Assembly (NCBI GenBank): GCA_016218365.1
Contig: JACREF010000007.1
Coordinates: forward strand, 49,897-113,896
Length of the DNA stretch: 64,000 nt
Direction: 5' to 3'
Source of the DNA: Gammaproteobacteria bacterium
GTDB taxonomy: Bacteria; Pseudomonadota; Gammaproteobacteria; SZUA-140
The notes beneath the pieces were generated by a model, which ran no database searches, was not told the origin of the DNA, and worked only from the letters and a program-made list of their open reading frames with translations. Made by a program: the position numbers and the translations under genes. Below, in pieces: positions 52,863 through 64,000 of this stretch (its first letter is position 1; the number at the start of each line of letters is the position of its first letter).

Positions 52863-53489
52863 ATGACGCAATCTGTCCAGAATCTCGCGCAGGCAGTACA
52901 GCAACGTTTTGCTGACCGCATCCAGTCATGCACCGTCAACGTCGGTGAGGTCACCGTGGTGGTGGCGCAGCCGCAGCTGCTGGAGCTGTGCCAGGCGCTG
53001 CGCGACGAGCCGCAGTTCGGTTTCGACACGCTGATCGACCTGTGTGGCGTCGATTATCTGGAGTATGGTGCCGGGGAGACCGGCGCCGGCAGATATCACG
53101 GGCCGCGTTTTGCCGTGGTCTATCACCTGCTGTCGGTGGCCAACAACCAGCGGCTGCGCGTCCGCGTCTTCCTCGATGACCAGCACCCGCGCGTCGATTC
53201 GGTGATCACGGTGTGGAATGTCGCCAACTGGTACGAGCGCGAGGCCTTCGACCTGTTCGGCATCATGTTCAACGGTCATCCCGACCTGAGACGCCTGCTG
53301 ACCGATTATGGTTTCATCGGTCATCCGTTCCGCAAGGATTTCCCGCTGATCGGCAATGTCGAGATGCGTTACGACCCGCAGAAAAAGCGCGTGGTCTATG
53401 AGCCGGTCAGCATCGAGCCGCGCATCAATGTGCCGCGGGTGATCCGTGAGGATCATCGTTATATGGTCGTTGACCACAAGGATCATTGA
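52863..53489 (+). CDS. nuoC: NADH-quinone oxidoreductase subunit C
   Basis: NuoC is a peripheral-arm subunit of the 30-kDa family. It has 208 residues, ending in the hallmark [20 protein letters not shown], then [20 protein letters not shown]. It is not fused to NuoD, unlike in E. coli. The start is ATG at the second codon after GTG; both are possible. Confidence 0.96.
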   Translation: MTQSVQNLAQAVQQRFADRIQSCTVNVGEVTVVVAQPQLLELCQALRDEPQFGFDTLIDLCGVDYLEYGAGETGAGRYHGPRFAVVYHLLSVANNQRLRVRVFLDDQHPRVDSVITVWNVANWYEREAFDLFGIMFNGHPDLRRLLTDYGFIGHPFRKDFPLIGNVEMRYDPQKKRVVYEPVSIEPRINVPRVIREDHRYMVVDHKDH

Positions 53490-53495
53490 GGCAGT

Positions 53496-54749
53496 ATGGC
53501 TGAGATACGCAATTACACCCTGAACTTCGGCCCCCAGCACCCGTCGGCGCACGGTGTGTTGCGTCTGGTGCTGGAGATGGATGGCGAGGTCATCGAGCGC
53601 GCCGACCCGCATATCGGCCTGCTGCACCGTGGCACCGAGAAGCTGGCCGAGGGCAAGCCGTATAACCAGAACATCGGTTACATGGATCGCCTCGACTATG
53701 TGTCGATGATGTGCAATGAACATGGCTATGTGCTGGCGCTGGAAAAGCTGCTCGGTGTCGAAGCGCCGCTGCGTGCGCAGTACATCCGGGTGATGTTCGC
53801 CGAGATGACCCGCATCCTCAATCATCTGCTGTGGATCGGCGCCCATGGACTGGATATCGGGGCGATGACGGTGTTCCTGTATGCCTTCCGCGAGCGTGAG
53901 GACCTGCTGGACTGTTACGAGGCGGTGTCGGGTGCGCGCATGCACGCCACCTATTTCCGTCCCGGCGGCGTCTACCGCGACCTGCCGGAGTGCATGCCGC
54001 AATACAAGGTGTCGCAGTGGCACAACGAGAAGGAGACCCGGGCGCGCAACGAGAACCGCCACGGCAGCCTGCTCGATTTCATCGAGGACTTCACCCGGCG
54101 TTTCCCGACCTATGTCGATGAATACGAGACCTTGCTGACCGACAACCGGATCTGGAAGCAGCGCACCGTCGGCATCGGTGTGGTGACACCGGAGCGCGCC
54201 TTGCAGCTCGGCTTCACCGGGCCGATGCTGCGCGGCTCCGGCATCGAATGGGACCTGCGCAAGAAGCAGCCCTATGAGGTCTATGACCGGCTGGACTTCG
54301 ATATCCCGGTCGGTGTCACCGGCGACTGCTATGACCGCTATCTGGTGCGGGTCGAGGAGATGCGGCAGTCGAACCGGATCATCAGGCAATGTGTCGACTG
54401 GCTGCGCAGCAACCCGGGTCCGGTGGTCATCGACAACCACAAGATCGTGCCACCGGCGCGGGCGACGATGAAGGATGACATGGAGTCGCTGATCCATCAT
54501 TTCAAGCTGTTTACCGAAGGCTTCTGCCTGCCGGCCGGCGAGGCCTATGCCGCGGTCGAGCATCCGAAGGGTGAGTTCGGGGTGTATATCCTGTCCGATG
54601 GCGCCAACAAGCCGTACCGGCTGAAGATCCGCGCGCCGGGCTTCCCGCATATCGCCGCCACCGACGAGATGTCACGCGGCCACATGCTGGCCGACGTGGT
54701 GGCGATCATCGGCACGCAGGACATCGTATTTGGAGAGGTGGACCGCTGA
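53496..54749 (+). CDS. nuoD: NADH-quinone oxidoreductase subunit D
   Basis: NuoD is the 49-kDa subunit forming the quinone cavity with NuoB. It has 417 residues and opens [20 protein letters not shown], with [14 protein letters not shown] and the C-terminal GPVVIDN and [17 protein letters not shown], and ends near DIVFGEVDR. It is separate from nuoC, the arrangement of most non-enteric bacteria. Confidence 0.97.
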   Translation: MAEIRNYTLNFGPQHPSAHGVLRLVLEMDGEVIERADPHIGLLHRGTEKLAEGKPYNQNIGYMDRLDYVSMMCNEHGYVLALEKLLGVEAPLRAQYIRVMFAEMTRILNHLLWIGAHGLDIGAMTVFLYAFREREDLLDCYEAVSGARMHATYFRPGGVYRDLPECMPQYKVSQWHNEKETRARNENRHGSLLDFIEDFTRRFPTYVDEYETLLTDNRIWKQRTVGIGVVTPERALQLGFTGPMLRGSGIEWDLRKKQPYEVYDRLDFDIPVGVTGDCYDRYLVRVEEMRQSNRIIRQCVDWLRSNPGPVVIDNHKIVPPARATMKDDMESLIHHFKLFTEGFCLPAGEAYAAVEHPKGEFGVYILSDGANKPYRLKIRAPGFPHIAATDEMSRGHMLADVVAIIGTQDIVFGEVDR

Positions 54750-55252
54750 TGATGCCGTCGTCACACAACAAGCTGCAACTGTCGCAGCAGGCGCGCGCCG
54801 AGATCGATCACTGGCTGGAGAAGTACCCGGCCGACAAGCGCCGCTCGGCGGTGATCCAGGCGCTGATGATCGTGCAGGACGAGCATGGCGGCTGGCTGAC
54901 CAATGAACTGATGGATGCGGTCGGCGATTATCTCGGCCTGCCCTATATCGCGGTGTATGAGGTCGCAACCTTCTACAGCATGTTCGAGCTCGAGCAGGTC
55001 GGCCGCTACAAGATCTCGGTGTGCAACAACATCTCCTGCATGCTGTGCGGCGGTGATGAGGTGCTCGATCACGTCAAGCGTCGCCTGGGCATCAAGGTGG
55101 GCCAGACCACCGCCGACCGGCGCTTTACCATCAAGGCGGAAGAGGAATGCATGGCCGCCTGTACCGCCGCGCCGATGATGGTCATCAATGGCCATTATTA
55201 CGAGCATCTGACCGCAGACAAGGTCGATGCCATCCTCGACGGTCTGGAGTAA
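54749..55252 (+). CDS. nuoE: NADH-quinone oxidoreductase subunit E
   Basis: NuoE holds the [2Fe-2S] cluster N1a in a thioredoxin-like fold. Ligand pairs are CNNISC and CMAAC. It has 167 residues. Its ATG overlaps the nuoD stop by one base; a second ATG follows immediately. Confidence 0.96.
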   Translation: MMPSSHNKLQLSQQARAEIDHWLEKYPADKRRSAVIQALMIVQDEHGGWLTNELMDAVGDYLGLPYIAVYEVATFYSMFELEQVGRYKISVCNNISCMLCGGDEVLDHVKRRLGIKVGQTTADRRFTIKAEEECMAACTAAPMMVINGHYYEHLTADKVDAILDGLE

Positions 55253-55257
55253 GCATC

Positions 55258-56556
55258 ATGGCCAACCAGGTTTGTTTCATCACCCGCCAGTTTGACGAGC
55301 CGTGGACCCTCGACAATTATCTGCAGGTCGGCGGTTATCAGGCGTGGAAGAAGATCCTGCAGCACAAGACCTCGCCGGAAGAGATCATCGACCAGGTCAA
55401 GACCTCGGCGCTGCGCGGCCGTGGCGGTGCTGGCTTCCCGACCGGTCTGAAGTGGAGCTTCATGCCGCGCAACACCCCGGGGCAGAAATATATCGTGTGC
55501 AATTCCGACGAGAGCGAGCCGGGTACCTGCAAGGATCGCGATATCCTGCGTTACAACCCGCATGCGCTGGTCGAGGGCATGGCGATCGCCGGGTATGCGA
55601 TCGGCGCCACCGTCGGCTTCAACTATATGCGTGGCGAGTTTCATGACGAGCCGTATCACCGCTTTGAACAGGCGATCAACGAGGCGCGCGCCGCCGGGCT
55701 GATCGGCAGCAACATCCTGGGCTCCGGGGTCGATTTCCAGCTCTATTCACACCTCGGTGCCGGTGCTTATATCTGCGGTGAAGAGACCGCCTTGCTCGAA
55801 TCCCTGGAGGGCAAGAAGGGGCAGCCGCGTTTCAAGCCGCCGTTCCCGGCCAACTTCGGCCTGTATGGCCGGCCGACAACGATCAACAACACCGAGACGC
55901 TGTCGTCGATCCCGCTGATCATGCGTCACGGCGGCGAATGGTTCCTGAAGCTCGGCAAGCCCAATAATGGCGGCGAGAAGATCTTCTCGGTCAGCGGTCA
56001 CGTCAACAATCCCGGCAACTTCGAGATCCCGCTCGGCACACCGTTTCAGGAGCTGCTGGCGCTGGCCGGCGGCGTGCGCCATGGCCGCACGCTGAAGGCG
56101 GTGATCCCCGGCGGCTCATCGATGCCGATCATGCCGGCCGAGGCCATCATCAATTGCACGATGGATTACGATGCGCTGTCACGGGCCGGCAGCGGCCTGG
56201 GTTCCGGCGCCGTCATCGTCATGGATGATTCGACCTGCATGGTCAAGGCATTGCTGCGCATCTCGCGGTTCTACCACAAGGAATCGTGTGGCCAGTGCAC
56301 GCCATGCCGTGAAGGTACCGGCTGGATGTGGCGCGTGATCAGCCGCATCGTGGCCGGTGACGGCCGCATCGAGGACCTGGAGCTGCTGGAGAAGGTCGCC
56401 GGGCGCATCGAGGGCCGGACCATCTGCGCCTTTGGCGATGCCGCGGCCTGGCCGGTGCAGAGCTTCCTCAAGCATTATCGCCACGAGTTCGAATACCACA
56501 TCAAGCACCAGCGCTGCATGGTCGGGCAGTGCGCAATGCCGGAGGCCGCTGCATGA
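55258..56556 (+). CDS. nuoF: NADH-quinone oxidoreductase subunit F
   Basis: NuoF is the NADH- and FMN-binding subunit with the N3 [4Fe-4S] cluster. The glycine-rich NADH site is [17 protein letters not shown], the FMN site lies around [19 protein letters not shown], and the cluster ligands are [12 protein letters not shown] with a distal Cys near FGDAAAW. It has 432 residues. The start [11 protein letters not shown] lies five bases after nuoE. Confidence 0.97.
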   Translation: MANQVCFITRQFDEPWTLDNYLQVGGYQAWKKILQHKTSPEEIIDQVKTSALRGRGGAGFPTGLKWSFMPRNTPGQKYIVCNSDESEPGTCKDRDILRYNPHALVEGMAIAGYAIGATVGFNYMRGEFHDEPYHRFEQAINEARAAGLIGSNILGSGVDFQLYSHLGAGAYICGEETALLESLEGKKGQPRFKPPFPANFGLYGRPTTINNTETLSSIPLIMRHGGEWFLKLGKPNNGGEKIFSVSGHVNNPGNFEIPLGTPFQELLALAGGVRHGRTLKAVIPGGSSMPIMPAEAIINCTMDYDALSRAGSGLGSGAVIVMDDSTCMVKALLRISRFYHKESCGQCTPCREGTGWMWRVISRIVAGDGRIEDLELLEKVAGRIEGRTICAFGDAAAWPVQSFLKHYRHEFEYHIKHQRCMVGQCAMPEAAA

Positions 56557-58964
56557 GTGCGACTGCAGACACGGTGCGCAAGGAAACCCTGGTCAACATC
56601 GAGATCGATGGCGCGGCATTGAAGGTGCGGCGCGGTGACATGGTCATCGAGGCCGCGGATGCCGCCGGCGTGATGATCCCGCGTTTCTGCTATCACAAGA
56701 AGTTGTCGATCGCGGCCAACTGCCGCATGTGCCTGGTCGAGGTCGACAAGGTGCCCAAGCCGCTGCCGGCCTGTGCCACACCGGTTACCGAGGGCATGAA
56801 GGTCTTCACCCGCTCGCCCAAGGCGCTGGAGGCCCAGCAGGGCACGATGGAGTTCCTGCTGATCAATCATCCGCTGGACTGCCCGATCTGCGATCAGGGC
56901 GGTGAATGTGAATTGCAGGAGCTGTCGATCGGTTTCGGCAGTGACCACTCACGGTTTAGCGAGCGCAAGCGCGTGGTGTTTGACAAGGACATCGGGCCGC
57001 TGATCAGTACCGAGATGACACGCTGCATCCATTGCACACGCTGCGTCCGCTTTGGCGAGGAGATCGCCGGGGTGCGCGAGATGGGTGCCACCGGCCGCGG
57101 CGAGAACACCCGGATCGGGACCTATATCGAACGGGCGCTGACCTCGGAGCTGGCCGGTAATATCATCGATCTGTGTCCGGTCGGCGCGCTGACCTCCAAG
57201 CCGTTCCGTTTTACCGCGCGCAGCTGGGAGATGGACACCCACGCCACGGTCGCCGCCCACGACTGTGTCGGCTCCAATCTCAATGCCAAGACGCGGCGTC
57301 ACGAGGTCATGCGCTGTGACCCGCGCGACAACGAGGCGATCAATGAATGCTGGATCTCGGACCGCGACCGTTTCAGCTATACCGGTGCCGCCAGTACCCA
57401 GCGCCTGACGCAGCCGATGGTCAAGCAGCATGGCAAGTGGCATGAGACCGACTGGGGCACCGCCTTGCGTTACGCGGCCGAGGGCCTGAAGAAGATCGTT
57501 GGCGCGCACGGCGCTGAACAGCTGGGCGTGCTGATCTCCCCGAACGCCACCGTCGAGGAGCATTATCTGGCGCAGAAGCTGACCCGGGCGCTGGGCAGCC
57601 AGAATATCGATCACCGCTTGCGTCAGCAGGATTTTGCCGACCAGGATGCGGTGGCGCTGTATCCATGGCTCGGCCAGTCGCTGGCCGATCTGGAACGCCA
57701 GCATGCGGTGCTGCTGGTCGGCAGTCAGATCAACAAGGATCAGCCGCTGCTCGCCCATCGTTTGCGCAAGGCGGCGCTGAACCAGGCCCGGATCATGGTC
57801 GTCAATCCGGTGGATTTCGACTTCAGTTTTGATATCAGCCACAAGGTGATCACCGATCTTGCCGGCATGGAGCAGACGCTGGCCGGCATCGCGCGCGCGG
57901 TCTATGAACACACCGGCAAGCCGGTGCCGGATGGTCTGGGCCAGTTGCTGAAGCCCCTGACCATCAGTGACGAACAGCGGGCGATCGCGCAGCAGCTGTG
58001 CGGCAGTGGTGAGCGCTCGATCCTGCTCGGACAGCTGGCGATGATGCACCCGCGCAGTTCGACGCTGCGGGCGCTGGCCGGGGCGATTGCCGCTGCCAGT
58101 GGTGCGACGCTGGGGATGTTGACCGATGGCGCCAATGGCGCCGGCGCCTGGCTGGCGGGTGCGGTGCCGCATCGTCTGCCGGCTGGCCAGCATGCGCCGG
58201 TGGGCGGTTACGATGCCCGGGCGATGCTGGCGCTGCCGCGCCGCAGCTATTTGAACATCGGTATTGAACCGGAGTTTGACTGCGGTTATCCGGCGCAGGC
58301 GCTGGCGGCGCAGCACCAGGCCGAGTTCGTGGTGGCGCTGACGGCCTACCGTACCGCAACGATGAATGAATATGCCGATGTGCTGCTACCGGTGGCATTG
58401 TCGTATGAGACCTCGGGGACGCTGGTCAACACCGAGGGCCGCTGGCAGAGTTTCGCTGCCACCGTCAAGGCGCCGGGCGAGTCACGGCCGGTGTGGAAGG
58501 TGCTGCGCGTCCTCGGCAACTTCCTCGACCAGCCGGGTTTTGACTATGCGTCCTCTGAAGAGGTGCGGGACGAACTGAAGGTCACGCTCGGCAGCAGCAG
58601 TGCGGCCGGCCAGCTGGCCTGGCGGTGCCCGAACGGCCTGGCAGGTCATGATGACGGCGCGCTGGTGCGTGTCGGCACCGTCCCGATCTATCATGCCGAC
58701 GCACTGCTGCGCCGCGCCGCGCCGTTGCAACAGACCGTGGACGGCCGCGGTGCCGAGGTGGCCTGCCTGAACAGCCGCGAGGCGGCACGCCACGGGCTGG
58801 GTGAGGCACAGCAGATCGTGATCACCGAGGGTGAGCGCAGGGCCGTGATGACGCTGGCCATCGATGACCGGATCGCCGATGGCGTCATTCATATCCCGCT
58901 TGCCACGGCAGCCGCTGCAGAGCTCGGCGGCAATGGCGGCGTGATACACGTGGTTGCGGACTGA
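56553..58964 (+). CDS. nuoG: NADH-quinone oxidoreductase subunit G
   Basis: NuoG is the largest peripheral-arm subunit, carrying several clusters. N1b ligands are in CYHKKLS...NCRMCLVEV and LPAC. N5 has [14 protein letters not shown] (the His-ligated pattern). N4 has [11 protein letters not shown] and LCPVGAL. The remainder is a molybdopterin-oxidoreductase-like fold. The extra N7 cluster motif of E. coli is not evident. It has 803 residues. ATGA overlap with nuoF. Confidence 0.96.
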   Translation: MSATADTVRKETLVNIEIDGAALKVRRGDMVIEAADAAGVMIPRFCYHKKLSIAANCRMCLVEVDKVPKPLPACATPVTEGMKVFTRSPKALEAQQGTMEFLLINHPLDCPICDQGGECELQELSIGFGSDHSRFSERKRVVFDKDIGPLISTEMTRCIHCTRCVRFGEEIAGVREMGATGRGENTRIGTYIERALTSELAGNIIDLCPVGALTSKPFRFTARSWEMDTHATVAAHDCVGSNLNAKTRRHEVMRCDPRDNEAINECWISDRDRFSYTGAASTQRLTQPMVKQHGKWHETDWGTALRYAAEGLKKIVGAHGAEQLGVLISPNATVEEHYLAQKLTRALGSQNIDHRLRQQDFADQDAVALYPWLGQSLADLERQHAVLLVGSQINKDQPLLAHRLRKAALNQARIMVVNPVDFDFSFDISHKVITDLAGMEQTLAGIARAVYEHTGKPVPDGLGQLLKPLTISDEQRAIAQQLCGSGERSILLGQLAMMHPRSSTLRALAGAIAAASGATLGMLTDGANGAGAWLAGAVPHRLPAGQHAPVGGYDARAMLALPRRSYLNIGIEPEFDCGYPAQALAAQHQAEFVVALTAYRTATMNEYADVLLPVALSYETSGTLVNTEGRWQSFAATVKAPGESRPVWKVLRVLGNFLDQPGFDYASSEEVRDELKVTLGSSSAAGQLAWRCPNGLAGHDDGALVRVGTVPIYHADALLRRAAPLQQTVDGRGAEVACLNSREAARHGLGEAQQIVITEGERRAVMTLAIDDRIADGVIHIPLATAAAAELGGNGGVIHVVAD

Positions 58965-58984
58965 CAAGCGAGAGAGTGCCGCTC

Positions 58985-60043
58985 ATGATCGAATTGCTAC
59001 AGTCATACTGGAATGCGGTGCCGCTGTCATGGCAGACACTGATCGTCATCGTGCTGAAGATCGTCGGCATCGTGGTGCCGATCATGTTGTCGGTCGCCTA
59101 TCTGACACTGGCCGAACGCAAGGTGATCGGATATATCCAGGTGCGTATCGGGCCGAACCGTGTCGGGCCGCGCGGCCTGCTGCAGCCGATCGCCGACGGC
59201 ATCAAGCTGGCCTTCAAGGAGATCATCATCCCGTCACGGGCCAACAAGTTCCTGTTTGTTGGCGCGCCGCTGCTGGCGCTGGCGCCGGCGCTGGCCGCCT
59301 GGGCGGTGATCCCGTTCGCTGACGGCATCGTGCTGGCGGATATCAATGCCGGCCTGCTGTATATCCTGGCGCTGACCTCGGTCAGCGTCTATGGCATCAT
59401 CATCGCCGGCTGGGCATCGAACTCGAAGTACGCCTTCCTCGGCGCGATGCGCTCGGCGGCGCAGATGGTGGCCTACGAGATTGCGATGGGCTTTGCGCTG
59501 GTCGGGGTGCTGATCGCCGCCGGCAGCCTGAACCTCGGCGACATCGTCCGTGCCCAGCAGGGTTCGCTGCTGACCTGGTACTGGCTGCCCTTGCTGCCGC
59601 TGTTCATCATCTATTTCATCTCGGCGATCGCCGAGACCAATCGCGCGCCGTTTGACGTCGCCGAAGGGGAGTCGGAGATCGTGGCCGGATTCCATGTCGA
59701 ATATTCCGGCATGGCCTTTGCGCTGTTCTTCCTGGCCGAATACGCCAACATGATCCTGGTGTCGGTGCTGGCCGCGGCGATGTTCCTCGGCGGCTGGCTG
59801 TCGCCGTTCGCCGGCATCCCGCTGCTTGACAGCGTGACGGCCTGGGTGCCGGGGGTGGTGTGGCTGCTGCTGAAGACCTCGCTGCTGCTGTTCCTGTTCC
59901 TGTGGTTCCGTGCCACCTTCCCGCGTTATCGCTATGACCAGATCATGCGGCTGGGCTGGAAGGTGTTCATCCCGGTTACCATCGTCTGGCTGCTGGTGGT
60001 GGGCGTCATGGTGCTGGCGGATGTACCGCCGTGGTTTGACTGA
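58985..60043 (+). CDS. nuoH: NADH-quinone oxidoreductase subunit H
   Basis: NuoH is the membrane subunit that links the quinone site to the proton pumps. It has 352 residues and eight spans, with [20 protein letters not shown] near the first cytoplasmic loop and the acidic [20 protein letters not shown] loop. I start at MIELLQSYW; a GTG three codons earlier is in frame. Confidence 0.97.
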   Translation: MIELLQSYWNAVPLSWQTLIVIVLKIVGIVVPIMLSVAYLTLAERKVIGYIQVRIGPNRVGPRGLLQPIADGIKLAFKEIIIPSRANKFLFVGAPLLALAPALAAWAVIPFADGIVLADINAGLLYILALTSVSVYGIIIAGWASNSKYAFLGAMRSAAQMVAYEIAMGFALVGVLIAAGSLNLGDIVRAQQGSLLTWYWLPLLPLFIIYFISAIAETNRAPFDVAEGESEIVAGFHVEYSGMAFALFFLAEYANMILVSVLAAAMFLGGWLSPFAGIPLLDSVTAWVPGVVWLLLKTSLLLFLFLWFRATFPRYRYDQIMRLGWKVFIPVTIVWLLVVGVMVLADVPPWFD

Positions 60044-60057
60044 CGAGGCATGAAGGC

Positions 60058-60546
60058 ATGAGTACACTGCGCTATTACTTCAAGAGCTTCTTGTTCCTGG
60101 AACTGTTCAAGGGTCTGCAGCTGACCGGTAAATACCTGTTCGCGAAAAAGATCACGGTGCAGTATCCGGAAGAAAAGACCCCGATGTCGAACCGCTTTCG
60201 CGGCCGTCATGCGCTGCGTCGTTATGATAACGGTGAGGAACGTTGCATCGCCTGCAAGCTGTGCGAGGCGGTGTGCCCGGCACTGGCGATCACCATCGAG
60301 GCCGAACCGCGTGCCGACGGCTCGCGCCGTACCACCCGTTATGACATCGACCTGTTCAAGTGCGTCTACTGCGGGCTGTGCGAGGAGGCCTGTCCGGTGG
60401 ACGCCATCGTCGAGACCCGGATGTTCGAATACCATTTCGAGAACCGTGGCGAGCAGATCATGACCAAAGAGATGCTGCTGAAGTTCGGTGATGAACAGGA
60501 ACAACAGATCGCCGCCGACCGGGCCGCAGATGCCCGTTTTCGCTAG
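60058..60546 (+). CDS. nuoI: NADH-quinone oxidoreductase subunit I
   Basis: NuoI carries clusters N6a and N6b. The two ferredoxin motifs are [12 protein letters not shown] and [12 protein letters not shown], each followed by the proline-linked partner helix. It has 162 residues with an amphipathic N-terminal helix for membrane contact. Confidence 0.98.
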   Translation: MSTLRYYFKSFLFLELFKGLQLTGKYLFAKKITVQYPEEKTPMSNRFRGRHALRRYDNGEERCIACKLCEAVCPALAITIEAEPRADGSRRTTRYDIDLFKCVYCGLCEEACPVDAIVETRMFEYHFENRGEQIMTKEMLLKFGDEQEQQIAADRAADARFR

Positions 60547-60578
60547 TCCATGACATCAAGAGCAACCATGAGCCCGAC

Positions 60579-61193
60579 ATGAGCCTAGAACAGATCGTCT
60601 TTTATGCCTTTTCCGCGCTGCTGGTGCTGTCTGCGACCGCGGTGATCACGGTGCGCAATCCGGTGCATGCCGCGCTGTTTCTGGTGCTGACCTTCTTCAC
60701 CTGTGCCGCGGTGTGGCTGCTGCTGGAGGCGGAGTTCCTGGCCATTGTGCTGGTGCTGGTCTACGTCGGGGCGGTGATGGTGCTGTTCCTGTTTGTGGTG
60801 ATGATGCTGGATATCAATTATGTGCCGTTGCGCGAGGGCTTCATGCGCCACCTGCCGCTGGGGATCGCGGTGGCGGTGGTGGTGGTGCTGGAGATGGCGC
60901 TGGTGGTCGGCCCGCGCTATTTCGGCCTGGAGGCCGTGCCTGTGCCGCCGCCGCATGATGCCCAGTACAGCAATACCACCGAGCTGGGCAGCGTGCTGTA
61001 TACCGATTATTTCTATCCGTTCCAGATCGCCGGCGCGGTGCTGGTGCTGGCGATCGTGGCAGCGATTGCGCTGACGCTGCGCCGCCGCCCGGACAACAAG
61101 AGCATCGACCCGGGTCTGCAGATGCGGGTGACCCGTGACCAGCGGGTACGGCTGGTGAAGATGAAGGCCGAATCTCCGGTCGACAGGGAATGA
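60579..61193 (+). CDS. nuoJ: NADH-quinone oxidoreductase subunit J
   Basis: NuoJ is a five-span membrane subunit. It has 204 residues; [19 protein letters not shown] is the conserved third-helix region with the pi-bulge. The hydrophilic C-terminal tail is moderately long. Confidence 0.95.
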   Translation: MSLEQIVFYAFSALLVLSATAVITVRNPVHAALFLVLTFFTCAAVWLLLEAEFLAIVLVLVYVGAVMVLFLFVVMMLDINYVPLREGFMRHLPLGIAVAVVVVLEMALVVGPRYFGLEAVPVPPPHDAQYSNTTELGSVLYTDYFYPFQIAGAVLVLAIVAAIALTLRRRPDNKSIDPGLQMRVTRDQRVRLVKMKAESPVDRE

Positions 61194-61206
61194 GGAGGAG
61201 GACGCA

Positions 61207-61512
61207 ATGATCGCATTGTCCGATTATCTGATACTGGCCGCGGTACTGTTCTGTATCAGCCTGGCCGGGATCTTCCTCAATCGCAAGAACATCCTGATCC
61301 TGCTGATGTCGATCGAGCTGATGCTGCTGGCGGTCAACATCAACTTCATCGCCTTCTCGCACTTCATGTCGGACATTGCCGGCCAGGTGTTTGTCTTTTT
61401 CATCCTGACCGTTGCTGCCGCCGAGGCGGCGATCGGCCTGGCGATCCTGATCGTCCTGTTCCGCAACCGCCGCACCATCAATGTTGCGCATATTGACTCG
61501 CTGAAAGGATAA
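61207..61512 (+). CDS. nuoK: NADH-quinone oxidoreductase subunit K
   Basis: NuoK is a three-span subunit with the two conserved membrane glutamates of the proton path, in [11 protein letters not shown] and [15 protein letters not shown]. It has 101 residues. GAGGAGG precedes the start. Confidence 0.97.
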   Translation: MIALSDYLILAAVLFCISLAGIFLNRKNILILLMSIELMLLAVNINFIAFSHFMSDIAGQVFVFFILTVAAAEAAIGLAILIVLFRNRRTINVAHIDSLKG

Positions 61513-61518
61513 GCACCG

Positions 61519-63471
61519 ATGAAGGGAGTGTATCTGACCGTAGTGCTGGCGCCGCTGATCGGCTCGATCATCGCCGGACTGTTTGGCCGCCAGATCGGCC
61601 GGCGCGGGGCCAGCATGGCGGCGATCAGCGGCGTGGCGCTGTCCTTCGCCATGTCGCTGCTGACCTTCAATCACATCGTGCTGGAAGGTGCGCTGCCATT
61701 CAATGAGGCGGTGTACACCTGGATGGTCAGTGACGGCATCCAGTTCGAGATCGGTTTCCTGATCGACAACCTGACCGCGCTGATGATGGTGGTGGTGACC
61801 TTCGTGTCGCTGATGGTGCATATCTATACCATCGGCTACATGCATGATGACCCGGGTTACCAGCGCTTCTTCTGCTATATCGCGCTGTTCACCTTCTCGA
61901 TGCTGATGCTGGTGATGGCCAACAACTTCATGCAGCTGTTCTTCGGCTGGGAGGCGGTGGGGCTGGTGTCGTATCTGCTGATCGGCTTCTGGTTCAAGAA
62001 GGAATCGGCGATCTATGCCAACCTGAAGGCCTTCCTGGTCAACCGGGTCGGTGATTTTGGTTTTGTGCTGGGCATCGCCGCGATCCTGCTCTATTTCAAC
62101 AGCCTCGATTACACCGATGTCTTCAATGCCGCGCCGCTGATGAAGGACATGCAGATCGAGCTGTTCGGTGGCCATCCCTGGTCGGTGATGACGGTGATCT
62201 GTATCCTGCTGTTCATCGGCGCCATGGGCAAGTCGGCGCAGGTGCCGTTGCACGTCTGGCTGCCTGATTCGATGGAAGGCCCGACCCCGATCTCGGCCTT
62301 GATCCATGCGGCGACCATGGTGACCGCCGGCATCTTCATGGTGGCACGCATGTCGCCGCTGTATGAGCTGTCCGAGACCGCGCTCAGCGTCATCCTGGTC
62401 ATCGGCGCACTGACGGCCTTCTTCATGGGGCTGCTCGGCATTGTGCAGAATGACATCAAGCGCGTCGTCGCCTATTCGACGCTGTCGCAGCTCGGTTACA
62501 TGACGGTGGCGCTCGGCGCTTCGGCCTATTCGGCGGCGATCTTCCATCTGATGACCCACGCCTTCTTCAAGGCGCTGCTGTTCCTGGCCGCGGGCTCGGT
62601 GATCATTGCGATGCACCATGATCAGGACATTCGCAACATGGGCGGGTTGAAGAAATACCTGCCGATCACCTACTGGACGGCGCTGATCGGCTCGCTGGCG
62701 CTGATCGGCTTCCCCGGTTTCTCCGGCTTCTTCTCCAAGGATGCGATCATCGAGGCGGTGCACCATTCGGAACTGCCCGGCGCCACGCTGGCCTATGCCG
62801 CGGTGCTGGGCGGGGTCTTTGTCACCGCCTTCTATTCGTTCCGGATGTTCTTCCTGGTGTTTCATGGCAAGGAACGGATGGACGAACACACCCGCGCCCA
62901 TCTGCATGAGTCACCGTGGGTGGTGACGCTGCCGCTGATCCTGCTGGCGATCCCATCCTTGCTGATCGGCCTGTTCACGATCGGGCCGCTGCTGTTCGGC
63001 GACTATTTCAGCGGCGCGATCGTCGTCGAACACGCCCATGATACGCTGGCCAGGATCGGCGAACACTATACCGGTGTGACAGGTTTCATCATGCACGGGC
63101 TGCTGGGCCCGGCGTTCTGGCTCGCGATCAGCGGTGTTGCCGCCGCCTGGCTGGTCTATCTGAAACAACCGGAGCTGGCCGGACGGGCACAGCAGGCCTT
63201 CGCGCCGCTGTATCGGGTGTTGCAGCGCAACTACGGCTTTGACGCCTTCAATGACCGGTTCTTCGCCGCCGGCAGCCGCCGGCTCGGGCGTGCGTTGTGG
63301 CGCGGCGGGGATGAGTTGATGATCGACGGCGTGATGGTCAACGGCACGGCCCGGGGCATCGGCTGGCTGGCGGGGCGGATACGTCTGTCGCAGACCGGTT
63401 ACCTGTATCACTATGCCTTTGCGATGATCATCGGCCTGCTGGCGCTGATAACGCTGTTTGTGTTGCTGTAA
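61519..63471 (+). CDS. nuoL: NADH-quinone oxidoreductase subunit L
   Basis: NuoL is the distal antiporter-like proton-pumping subunit with the long lateral helix. Key charged residues lie in FFGWEAVGLVSYLLIGFW (Glu near 145), MGKSAQVPLHVWLPDSMEGPT (Lys near 235; cut here for length) and HAFFKALLFLAAGS. It has 650 residues. It is six bases after nuoK. Confidence 0.97.
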   Translation: MKGVYLTVVLAPLIGSIIAGLFGRQIGRRGASMAAISGVALSFAMSLLTFNHIVLEGALPFNEAVYTWMVSDGIQFEIGFLIDNLTALMMVVVTFVSLMVHIYTIGYMHDDPGYQRFFCYIALFTFSMLMLVMANNFMQLFFGWEAVGLVSYLLIGFWFKKESAIYANLKAFLVNRVGDFGFVLGIAAILLYFNSLDYTDVFNAAPLMKDMQIELFGGHPWSVMTVICILLFIGAMGKSAQVPLHVWLPDSMEGPTPISALIHAATMVTAGIFMVARMSPLYELSETALSVILVIGALTAFFMGLLGIVQNDIKRVVAYSTLSQLGYMTVALGASAYSAAIFHLMTHAFFKALLFLAAGSVIIAMHHDQDIRNMGGLKKYLPITYWTALIGSLALIGFPGFSGFFSKDAIIEAVHHSELPGATLAYAAVLGGVFVTAFYSFRMFFLVFHGKERMDEHTRAHLHESPWVVTLPLILLAIPSLLIGLFTIGPLLFGDYFSGAIVVEHAHDTLARIGEHYTGVTGFIMHGLLGPAFWLAISGVAAAWLVYLKQPELAGRAQQAFAPLYRVLQRNYGFDAFNDRFFAAGSRRLGRALWRGGDELMIDGVMVNGTARGIGWLAGRIRLSQTGYLYHYAFAMIIGLLALITLFVLL

Positions 63472-63508
63472 ACAGAACTGAAACTGGATTAATAACAAGG
63501 TACGTGGA

Positions 63509-64000
63509 ATGTCGGGTTTGCCGCTGTTAAGTCTCGTCATCTGGATTCCGATCATCGGTGGCCTGCTGGTGCTGGCCGCCGGGCGCCTTGGCAGCCCCGG
63601 CGCCGCCCGCTGGACGGCGCTGCTGGTCGCGCTGCTGACCTTCGTGGCGTCGTTGCCGCTGTTTGGCAGCTTCGACCGCGGCACGGCGGAGATGCAGTTC
63701 GTCGAGATGGCGAGCTGGATCCCGGTCTATAACGTCAATTATTACCTTGGCGTCGATGGCATCTCGATGCCGCTGATCCTGCTGACGACCTTCTTCACCG
63801 TGCTGGTGGTGATCGCCGGCTGGGAGGCCGTCGAGGTCAAGGTGTCGCAGTATCTGGCGGCGTTCCTGATCATGGAGGGGATGATGATCGGGGTGTTCGC
63901 GGCCCTCGATGCCATCCTGTTCTATGTATTCTGGGAGGGGATGCTGATCCCGATGTTCCTGATCATCGGCATCTGGGGCGGGCCGCGCCGCGTCTATGCG
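63509..64000 (+). CDS. nuoM: NADH-quinone oxidoreductase subunit M (3' end beyond window)
   Basis: NuoM is the second antiporter-like pump subunit. 164 of about 500 residues are visible, starting MSGLPLLSLVIWIPIIGGLL, with the typical YYLGVDGISMPLILLTTF and the essential Glu in FWEGMLIPMFLIIGIWGG. The gene runs off the right edge; nuoN would be expected next. Confidence 0.96.
   Translation, partial: MSGLPLLSLVIWIPIIGGLLVLAAGRLGSPGAARWTALLVALLTFVASLPLFGSFDRGTAEMQFVEMASWIPVYNVNYYLGVDGISMPLILLTTFFTVLVVIAGWEAVEVKVSQYLAAFLIMEGMMIGVFAALDAILFYVFWEGMLIPMFLIIGIWGGPRRVYA

Overview
The window looks like a stretch of a GC-rich gammaproteobacterial chromosome. The backbone order dapC-dapD-yffB-dapE, smpB/ssrA, ratA-rnfH, bamE/fur, recN, nadK, hrcA-grpE-dnaK-dnaJ, dapB, carAB, greA, yhbY, rlmE-ftsH-folP-glmM, tpiA-secG-tRNA-Leu-nuoA...M is the familiar order of environmental Gammaproteobacteria. 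A full Kdp system, a RegB/RegA redox two-component pair and a PEP-CTERM protein suggest an environmental, metabolically flexible lineage. I cannot name a genus. Both edges cut genes: dapE on the left and nuoM on the right.

Layout. 1-4.2 kb: the succinylase branch of diaminopimelate/lysine synthesis on the minus strand, interrupted by one plus-strand secreted hypothetical. 4.2-6.5 kb: a DMT-type permease, a small RRM RNA-binding protein and the thioredoxin-like chaperone CnoX. 6.7-14.9 kb: the high-affinity K+ uptake operon kdpFABC with kdpDE, headed by an extra 31-residue membrane peptide and preceded by a KdpE-box-like site. 15.1-16.4 kb: ssrA (tmRNA) and its partner smpB. 16.5-22.5 kb: amino-acid permease, RatA, RnfH, BamE, Fur, RecN and NAD kinase. 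22.6-28.4 kb: the heat-shock cluster hrcA-grpE-dnaK-dnaJ plus dapB, with a CIRCE operator and two sigma-32-type promoters. 28.4-34.2 kb: carA-carB-greA and a small membrane protein. 34.2-40.9 kb: an accessory island placed between greA and yhbY and bracketed by about 150-bp direct repeats and MITE-like elements. It carries a TlpA-type thioredoxin, an outer-membrane protein, RegB/RegA, a PAS-GGDEF cyclase and a flavin-binding protein. 41-46.4 kb: yhbY, rlmE, ftsH, folP, glmM. 46.5-50.1 kb: a second accessory patch with a large internally duplicated secreted protein, another MITE and a PEP-CTERM protein. 50.3-64 kb: tpiA, secG, tRNA-Leu(GAG) and the respiratory complex I operon nuoA to nuoM.

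The most striking observation is the tmRNA gene. Its 5' portion, its tag frame (ANEDNYALAA) and its last 17 nt are all present, but the T-loop is split by a 315-nt insert. The insert has the hallmarks of a group I intron: a P1 helix with a U.G splice-site wobble, R- and S-like P7 elements, GNRA-capped hairpins and a terminal G. Ribosome rescue here would therefore depend on RNA splicing. The intron also carries a REP-like palindrome of the kind found again just downstream of smpB.

The other notable signals are a family of TTAA-targeting MITEs (one nested inside another, one with a paralogous empty site), repeated candidate RegA sites in front of regBA, and a two-fold internally repeated secreted protein of unknown function.
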